A stretch of 64,000 bases of DNA from Arenicola marina (Eukaryota > Annelida > Polychaeta > Arenicolidae): NCBI GenBank assembly GCA_964019135.1, contig CAXHSH010001423.1, positions 62,001 through 126,000 on the forward strand, in the 5' to 3' direction. The notes below the pieces were generated by a model. It worked only from the letters and a program-made list of their open reading frames with translations, was not told the DNA's origin and did no database searches. Below are positions 24,501-32,423 of the stretch, in pieces. How positions within the stretch are numbered: position 1 is the first letter of the stretch; the number at the start of each line of letters is the position of its first letter. Both the position numbers and the translations under genes were made by a program.

Positions 24501-27500
24501 GGTGTCTATCAGTCCCCGTGTGTCTATCAGTCCCCATGTGTCTATCAGTCCCCGTGTGTCTGTCAGTCCCCGTTTGTCTATCAGCCCCCATGTGTCTATC
24601 AGCCCCCATGTGTCTGTCGGAGCCCATGTGTCTGTCGGAGCCCATGTTTATGTCGGACCCCATGTGTCTGTCGTCGGATCCCTAGGTGTCTATCAGTCCC
24701 CGTGTGTCTATCAGTCCCCGTGTGTCTAAAAGTCCCCGTGTGTCTATCAGTCCCCGTGAATATATCAGTCCCCGTGTGTCTGTCGGACCCCATGTGTCTG
24801 TCGGACCCCAAGTAACGACCCCGCCCCTGTATCCAGGATCAGACAGTCTGTCCAGTAGCAGTAACGCCCCCGCTCCTTTATCCAGGATCAGTCCGTCTCT
24901 CCAGTAGCAGTATCACCCCCACCCCTGTATCTAGGATCAGTCAGTCTCCCCAGTAGCAGTAACGGCCCCGCCCCTATATGCAGGATCATTCCCTCTATCC
25001 AGTAGCAGTAACGACCCCGCCCATGTATCCAGGATCAGTCCGTCTCCCCAGTAGCAGTAACGGCCCCGCCCATGTATCCAGGATCAGTCAGTCTATGGAG
25101 TAGGAGTAGCGCCCCCGCCCCTGTATCCAGGATCTGTCAGTCTCTCCAGTAGCAGTAACGACCCCGCCCATGTATCCAGGATCAGTCCGTCTCCCCAGTA
25201 GCAGTAACGGCCCCGCCCATGTATCCAGGATCAGTCAGTCTATGGAGTAGGAGTAGCGCCCCCGCCCCTGTATCCAGGATCAGTCAGTCTCTCCAGTAGC
25301 AGTAGCGCCCCGCAACTGCATCCAGGATCAGTCAGTCTCTCCAGTAGCAGTAAGGATCAAGCCCATGTATTCAGGATCAGTCCGTCTCTCCATCAGCAGT
25401 AACGCCCCCGCCCCTGTATCCTGGATCAGGGAGTCTCTCCAGTAGCAGTAACGCCTCCGCCCATGTATCCTGGATCAGGGAGTCTCTCCAGTAGCAGTAA
25501 CGGCCCCGCCCCTGTACCCAGGATCATTCCGTCTCTCCAGTATCAGAGACGCCCCCGCCCCTGTATCCAGGATCAGTCCGTCTATCCAGTATCAGTGACG
25601 CCCCCGCCAGTGTGTCCAGGATCAGTCAGTCTCTCCAGTAGCAGTAACGCCCCCGCCCCTGTATCCAGGATCAGTCCGCTTATCCAGTATCAGTGACGCC
25701 CCAGCCAGTGTATCCAGGATCAGTCAGTCTCTCCAGTAGTGGTAACGCCCCCGCCCCTGTATCCAGGATCAGTCTGTCTCTCCATCAGGAGTAACGCCCC
25801 CGCTCCTGTATCCAAGATCAGTTAGTCTATCCAGTAGCAGTAACGCCCACGCCCCTGTATCCAGGATCAGTCAGTCTCTACAGTAGCAGTAACGCTCGGC
25901 CCCTGTATCCAGGATCAGTTTGTCTATCCAGTAGCAGTAACGACCCCGCCCCTGTATCAAGGATCAGTGAGTCTCGCCAGTAGCAGTAACGCCCCCGCCA
26001 GTGTATCCAGGATCAGTTTGTCTATCCAGTAGCAGTAACGCCCCCGCCAGTGTATCCAGGATCAGTTTGTCTATCCAGTAGCAGTAACGACCCCGCTCCT
26101 GTATCCAGGATCAGTCAGTCTCTCCAGTAGCAGTAACGACCCCGCCAATATATCCAGAATCAGTCCGTCTATCCAGTATCAGTGACGCCCCCGCCCATGT
26201 ATCCTGGATCAGTCCGTCTCACCAGTAGCAGTAACGCCCCCGCCAGTGTATTCAGGATCAGTCAGTCTCTCCAGTAGCAGTAACGACCCCGCCAATATAT
26301 CCAGAATCAGTCCGTCTATCCAGTATCAGTGACGCCCCCGCCCATGTATCCTGGATCAGTCCGTCTCACCAGTAGCAGTAACGCCCCCGCCAGTGTATTC
26401 AGGATCAGTCAGTCTCTCCAGTAGCAGTAACGCCCCCGCCCCTGTATCCAGGATCAGTCCGTCTATCCAGTATCAGTGACGCCCCCGCCAGTGTATCCAG
26501 GATCAGTCAGTCTCTCCAGTAGCAGTAACGCCCCCGCCCCTGTATCCAGGATCAGTCCGTCTCTCCATCAGGAGTAACGCCCCCGCTCCTGCATCAAGGA
26601 TTAGTCCGTCTATCCAGTATCAGTGACGCCCCCGCCAGTGTATCCAGGATCAGTCAGTCTCTCCAGTAGCAGTAACACCCCCGCCTCTGTATCCTGGATC
26701 AGTCAGTCTCTCCAGTAGCAGTAAGGCTCGGCCCCTGTATCCAAGATCAGTTAGTCTCTCCAGTAGCAGTAACGCCCCCATCCCTGTATCTAGTATCAGT
26801 CAGTCTATCTAGTAGCAGAAACGCCCCTGCCCCTGTATCCAGGATCATTCAGTCTATGGAGTAGGAGTAACGCCCCCGCCCCTGTATCCAGGATCATTCA
26901 GTCTCTCCAGTAGCAGTAACGCCCCTGCCCCTGTATGCAGGCCGGAGCAGTCCGGCTATACAGTGGCAGTAAGGCCACGCCCCTGTATCCATGATCAGTC
27001 AGTCTCTCCAGTAGCAGTAACGATCAAGCCCCTGTATCCAGGATCATTCCGTCTCTCCATCAGGAGTAACGCCCCCGCTCCTGCATCAAGGATCAGTCAG
27101 TCTCTCCAGTAGCAGTAACGCCTCCGCCTCTGTATCCAAGATCAGTCAGTCTCTCCAGTAGCAGTAACGACCCCGCCGCTATATCCAGAATCAGTCAGTC
27201 TCTGCAGTAGCAGTAACGACCCCGTCCATGCATCCAGTATCAGTCAGTCTATCCAGTAGCAGTAAGGCCCCGCCCCGGCATCAAGGATCAGTCAGTCTCT
27301 CCAGTAGGAGTAACGCCCCCGCCCCTGTATCCAAGATCAGTTAGTCTCTCCAGTAGCAGTAACGCCCCCGCCAGTGTATCCAGGATCAGTCAGTCTCTAC
27401 AGTAGCACTAACGCTCGGCCCCTGTATCCAGCATCAGTTAGTCTATCCAGTAGCAGTAACGCCCCCGCCCATGTATCCAGGATCAGTCAGTCTCTCCAGA

Positions 27501-28290
27501 AGCAGGAACGACCCCGCCCATATATCCAGGATCAGTCCGTCTCTCCAGAAGCAGTAACGACCCCGCCCCTGTATCCCGAGTCAGTCAGTCTCTCCAGTAG
27601 CAGTAACGCCCCCGCCCCTGCATCCAGGATCAGTCCGTCTCTCCAGAAGCAGTAACGCCCCTGCCCCTGTATCCAGAATCATTCAGTCTATGGAGTAGGA
27701 GTAACGCCCCCGCCCCTGTATCCAGGATCAGTCAGTCTCTCCAGAAGCAGTAACGCCCCCGTCCCGGTATCCAGGATCATTCAGTCTATGGAGTAGGAGA
27801 AACGCCCCCGCCCCTGTATCCAGAATCAGTCAGTCTCTCCAGTAGGAGTAACGCCCACGCCCCTGTATCCAGGATCAGTCATTCTATCCAGTAGCAGTAA
27901 CGACCCCGCCCCTGTATCAAGGATCAGTCAGTCTCGCCAGTATCAGTGACGCCCCCGCCAGTGTATCCAGGATCAGTCAGTCTCTCCATCAGGAGTAACG
28001 CTCCCGCCCCTGTATCCAGGATCAGTCAGTCTCTCCAGTAGCAGTAAGGCTCGGCCCCTGTATCCAGGATCACTCAGTCTCGCCATCAGGAGTAACGCCC
28101 CCGCCCCTGTATCCAGGATCAGGCAGTCTCTCCAGTAGCAGTAAAGCCCCCGCCCCTGTATCTAGGATCGGTCCGTCTCTCCAGAAGCAGTAACGCTCCC
28201 GCCCCTGTATCCAGGATCATTCAGTCTATGGAGTAGGAGTAACGCCCCCGCCCCTGTATCCAGGATCAGTCAGTCTCTCCAGTAGCAGTA

Positions 28291-28731
28291 ACGATCAAGC
28301 CCCTGTATCCAGGATCGGTCAGTCTATCCAGTAGCAGTAACGACCCCGCCTCTGTATCAAGGATCAGTCAGTCTCGCCAGTGTCAGTGACGCCCCCGCCA
28401 GTGTATCCAGGATCAGTCAGTCTCTCCAGCAGCAGTAACGCCCCCGCCCCTGTATCCAGGATCAGTCCGTCTCTCCATCAGGAGTAACGCCCCCGCCCCT
28501 GTATCCAGGATCAGTCAGACTCTCCAGTAGCAGTAACGACCCCGCCCATGTTTCCAGGTTCAGTCAGTCTCTCCAGTAGAAGTAACGACCCTGCCCCTGT
28601 ATCCAGGATCAGTCAGTCTCTAGAGTAGCAGTAACGACCCCGCCAATGTATCCAGGATCAGTCCGTCTATGGAGTAGCAGTAACGCCCCCGCCCCTGTAT
28701 CCAGGATCAGTCAGTCCTTCCAGTAGCAGTA
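28291..28731. repeat. Nine-unit (441-bp) higher-order repeat, copy 1
   Basis: Nine successive 49-bp units with a distinctive variant order are repeated directly at 28,732-29,172 with an offset of 441 bp. The order is GATCAAG, then a GGTCAGTCTATCC form, a TCTCGCCAG form, a CCAGCAGCAG form, a TTTCCAGGTTCAG form and a TCTAGAGTAG form. A few single-base differences separate the copies. Smaller three-unit (147-bp) duplications of the same sort occur at about 25,011 and 25,158, and at about 26,136 and 26,283. Confidence 0.85.
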
Positions 28732-29172
28732 ACGATCAAGCCCCTGTATCCAGGATCGGTCAGTCTATCCAGTAGCAGTAACGACCCCGCCTCTGTATCA
28801 AGGATCAGTCAGTCTCGCCAGTATCAGTGACGCCCCCGCCAGTGTATCCAGGATCAGTCAGTCTCTCCAGCAGCAGTAACGCCCCCGCCCCTGTATCCAG
28901 GATCAGTCCGTCTCTCCATCAGGAGTAACGCCCCCGCCCCTGTATCCAGGATCAGTCAGACTCTCCAGTAGCAGTAACGACCCCGCCCATGTTTCCAGGT
29001 TCAGTCAGTCTCTCCAGTAGCAGTAACGACCCTGCCCCTGTATCCAGGATCAGTCAGTCTCTAGAGTAGCAGTAACGACCCCGCCAATGTATCCAGGATC
29101 AGTCCGTCTATGGAGTAGCAGTAACGCCCCCGCCCCTGTATCCAGGATCAGTCAGTCTTTCCAGTATCAGTA
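28732..29172. repeat. Nine-unit (441-bp) higher-order repeat, copy 2
   Basis: This is the second head-to-tail copy of the nine-unit block at 28,291-28,731, with the same ordered series of variant units. Confidence 0.85.
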
Positions 29173-32100
29173 ACGCCCCCGCCCCTGTATCCAGGATCAG
29201 TCAGTCTCTCCAGTAGCAGTAACGCCCTCGCCCCTTTATCGAGGATCAGTCAGTCTGTCCAGTAGCAGTAACGACCCCGCCCCTGTATCCAGAATCAGTC
29301 AGTCTATCTAGTAGCAGTAACGCCCCCATCCCTGTATTTAGGATCAGTCAGTCTATCTAGTAGCAGTATGCCCCTGCCCCTATATCCAGAATCAATCAGT
29401 CTCTAGAGTAGCAGTAACGACCCCGCCAATGTATCCAGGATCAATCAGTCTCTCGAGTAGCAGTAACGCCACTGCCCCTGTATCCAGGATCAGTCAGTCT
29501 GTCCAGTAGCAGTAACGCCCCCGCCCCTGTATCCAGGATCAGTCAGTCTCTCCAGTAGCAGTAACGGCCCCGCCAATGTATCCAGGATCAATCAGTCTCT
29601 GCAGTAGCAGTAACGATCAAGCCCCTGTATCCAGGATCAGTCAGTCTGTCCAGTAGCAGTAACGCCCCCGGCCCTGTATCTAGGATCAGTCAGTCTATCC
29701 AGTAGCAGTAACGCCCCCGCCCATGTATCCAGGATCAGTCACTCTCCAGTAGCAGTAACGCCCCCGCCCATGTATCCAGGATCAGTCAGTCTCTCCAGTA
29801 GCAGTAACGCCCCCGCATACAGGATCAGTCAGTCTCTCCAGTAGCAGTAACGCCCCTGCCCCTGTATCCAGGATCAGTCAGTCTTTCTAGTAGCAGTAAC
29901 GACCCCGCCCCTGGATCCAGGATCAGTCAGTCTATCCAGTAGCAGTAAGGCCCCGCCCCTGTATCCAGGATCAGTCAGTCTCTCCAGTAGCAGTAACGAT
30001 GAAGCCCCTGTATCCAGGATCAGTCATCCTCTACAGTAGCAGTAACGACCCCGTCCCTGGATCCAGGATCAGTCAGTCTATCCAGTAGCAGTAAGGCCCC
30101 GCCCGTGTATCCAGGATCAGTCAGTATCTCCAGTAGCAGTAACGCCCCCGCCCCTGTATCCAGGATCAGTCATTCTCTACAGTAGCAGTAACGCCCCCGC
30201 CCCTGTAACCAGGATCAGTCAGTCTATCCAGTAGCAGTAAGGCCCGGCCCCTGTATCCAGGATCAGTCAGTCTCTCCAGTAGCAGTAACGCCCTCGCCCC
30301 TGTATCCAGGATCAGTCAGTCTCTCCAGTAGCAGTAACGCCCCCGCCCCTGTAACCAGGATCAGTCAGTCTATCCAGTAGCAGTAAGGCCCGGCCCCTGT
30401 ATCCAGGATCAGTCAGTCTCTCCAGTAGCAGTAACGATGAAGCCCCTGTATCCAGGATCAGTCATTCTCTACAGTAGCAGTAACGCCCCCGCCCCTGTAT
30501 CCAGGATCTGTCAGTCTATCTAGTAGCAGTAACGCCCCCATCGCTGTATCTAGGATCAGTCAGTCTATCTAGTAGCAGTATGCCCCTGCCCCTGTTTCCA
30601 GAATCAATCAGTCTCTCCAGTAGCAGTAACGACCCCGCCAATGTATCCAGGATCAATCACTCTCTCCAGTAGCAGTAACGATCAAGCCCCTGTATCTAGG
30701 ATCAGTCAGTCTGTCCAGTAGCAGTAACGACCCCGCCCCTGTATCCAGAATCAGTCAGTCTATCTAGTAGCAGTAACGCCCCCATCCCTGTATTTAGGAT
30801 GAGTCAGTCTATCTAGTAGCAGTATGCCCCTGCCCCTGTATCCAGAATCAATTAGTCTTTCCAGTAGCAGTAACGACCCCGCCAATGTATCCAGGATCAG
30901 TCAGTCTGTCCAGTAGCAGTAACGACCCCGCCCCTGTATCCAGGATCAGTCAGTCTCTCCAGTAGCAGTAACGCCCCGCCCCTGTAACCAGGATCAGTCA
31001 GTCTATCCAGTAGCAGTAAGGCCCCGCCCCTGTATCCAGGATCAGTCATTCTCACCAGTAGCAGTAACGATCAAACCCCTGTATCCAGGATCAGTCAGTC
31101 TCTCCAGTAGCAGTAACGCCCCCGCCCCTGTATCCAGGATCAGTCATTCTCTACAGTAGCAGTAACGACCCCGCCAATGTATCCAGGATCAGTCAGTCTC
31201 TCCAGTAGCGGTAACGACCCCGCCCCTGTATCCAGGATCAGTCATTCTCTACAGTAGCAGTAACGACCCCGCCCCTGTATCCAGGATCAGTCAGTCTCTC
31301 CAGTAGCAGTAACGCCCCCGCCCCTGTAACCAGGATCAGTCAGTCTATCCAGTAGCAGCAAGGCCCGACCGCTATATCCAGGATCAGTCAGTCTCTCCAG
31401 TAGCAGTAACGACCCCGCCCCTGTAACCAGGATCAGTCAGTCTCTCCAGTAGCCGTAACGACCCCGCCAATGTATCCAGGATCAGTCAGTCTCTCCAGTA
31501 GCAGTGACGCCCCCGCCCATGAATCCAGGATCAGTCAGTCTCTCCAGTAGCAGTAACGATGAAGCCCCTGTATCCAGGATCAGTCATTCTCTACAGTAGC
31601 AGTAACGACCCCGCCCCTGTATCCAGGATCAGTCATTCTCTACAGTAGCAGTAACGACCCCGCCCCTGTATCCAGGATCAGTCATTCTCTACAGTAGCAG
31701 TAACGACCCCGCCCCTGTATCCAGGATCAGTCATTCTCTCCAGTAGCAGTAACGACCCCGCCCCTGTAACCAGGATCAGTCAGTCTCTCCAGTAGCCGTA
31801 ACGGCCCCGCCAATGTATCCAGGATCAATCAGTCTCTGCAGTAGCAGTAACGATCAAGCCCCTGTATCTAGGATCAGTCATTCTATCCAGTAGCAGTAAC
31901 GCCCCCGCCCATTTATCCAGGATCAGTCAGTCTATCCAGTAGCAGTAACGCCCCCGCATACAGGATCAGTCAGTCTCTCCAGTAGCAGTAACGACCCCGC
32001 CCATGTATCCAGGATCAGTCACTCTCCAGTAGCAGTAACGCCCCCGCCCATGTATCCAGGATCAGTCAGTCTCTCCTGTAGCAGTAACGCCCCCGCATAC

Positions 32101-32226
32101 AGGATCAGTCAGTCTCTCCAGTAGCAGTAACGCCCCCGCCCCTGTATCCAGGATCAGTCAGTCTTTCTAGTAGCAGTAACGACCCCGCCCCTGGATCCAG
32201 GATCAGTCAGTCTCTCCAGTAGCGGC

Positions 32227-32271
32227 AGAGGGGGTGGGTGGCAGAGGAAGGGGGGTAGTATGAGGTCTTAC
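32227..32271 (-). other. Intron start between exon C donor and 49-bp array
   Basis: This is a purine-rich 45-bp stretch on the plus strand (AGAGGGGGTGGGTGG and similar). On the minus strand it is the first part of the intron after exon C, starting GTAAGA. The 49-bp satellite starts immediately after it. No other feature is seen. Confidence 0.6.
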
Positions 32272-32423
32272 CTGGGTGCTGTGTTACCATGTTGGCCGGA
32301 GGGCCCGTTGTGTAAACGGGACAGGTAGACGTAGCTATAGACTATGTGGACCACGCTGTAGCGGACGGTGGCTGAGGGGGCCTTGGAATGGAAGGGCAAG
32401 CACCCTGGCTCACACATTCTCTT
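32272..32423 (-). CDS. ZNHIT2: ZNHIT2-like exon C (152 bp, VRYSVVHIVYSYVYL block)
   Basis: The minus-strand frame reads CLPFHSKAPSATVRY, then SVVHIVYSYVYLSRLHNG, then PSGQHGNTAP. It ends at the excellent donor CCCAG|GTAAGA (phase 2). The matching acceptor is taken as GATTAG at 32,424-32,429, which gives phase 0 and excludes an in-frame TAG. Another possible acceptor, CCCCCTCAG, would give 32,272-32,371 but would break the KAPSATVRY homology. Coding bias (GTC, TAC, AGC, CTG) supports a real exon. About half of the usual protein still lies downstream, that is, beyond the left edge of the window. Confidence 0.68.

Larger units (their letters stand above)
1..24812. repeat. 18-bp minisatellite array (left satellite)
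   Basis: This is a continuous tandem array with a basic 18-bp unit, for example GTGTCTATCAGTCCCCGT, about 1,380 units in the window and open to the left. Two unit classes alternate in blocks: a TATCAG class followed by TCCCC or CCCCC, and a TGTCGG class followed by ACCCC, AGCCC or AACCC. Blocks are punctuated by longer variant units carrying TCGTCGGATCCCTAG, which change the reading frame and often supply a stop. Because 18 is divisible by three, five of the six frames of the consensus are open, which explains the many overlapping repetitive open frames. I see no embedded unique sequence and no gene. The last units before the right edge (about 24,720-24,790) are more divergent, as is usual at array edges. 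It is inferred to be part of a ZNHIT2-like intron. Confidence 0.97.
24813..32226. repeat. 49-bp minisatellite array (middle satellite)
   Basis: This array has a 49-bp unit and about 151 copies; a clean unit is 29,503-29,551. Each unit starts CCAGTAGCAGTAACG, runs through a C-rich stretch often containing CCCCGCCCC, and ends in a TATCCAGGATCAG stretch followed by TCAGTCTCT or a variant. Variants include units with GATCAAGCCC, units with ATGGAGTAGGAG, and short units lacking the GCCCCTGTATCC part. The unit is not divisible by three and contains TAG and TAA, so no long frames occur. It abuts the 18-bp array at 24,811-24,813 with only AG shared. Its right edge is 45 bp from a predicted splice donor, so it is inferred to lie in an intron. 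No gene is seen in it. Confidence 0.97.

Noticed and set aside
1-24812. Telomeric or centromeric alphoid-type satellite
   Set aside because: The units do not match TTAGGG-type or known centromeric repeats that I recognise, and the array sits beside a protein-coding gene.
24686-27655. Short open frames (60-93 codons) in the 49-bp array
   Set aside because: They are repetitive Ser/Pro-rich chance frames between the TAG and TAA of successive units.
1-32226. CRISPR array
   Set aside because: There are no spacers of unique sequence between repeats. Units are contiguous, and the gene context is eukaryotic.
24813-32226. CpG-island promoter suggested by repeated CCCCGCCCC
   Set aside because: The GC boxes come from the repeat unit itself. 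No gene start is adjacent, and the neighbouring exon C reads as an internal exon.
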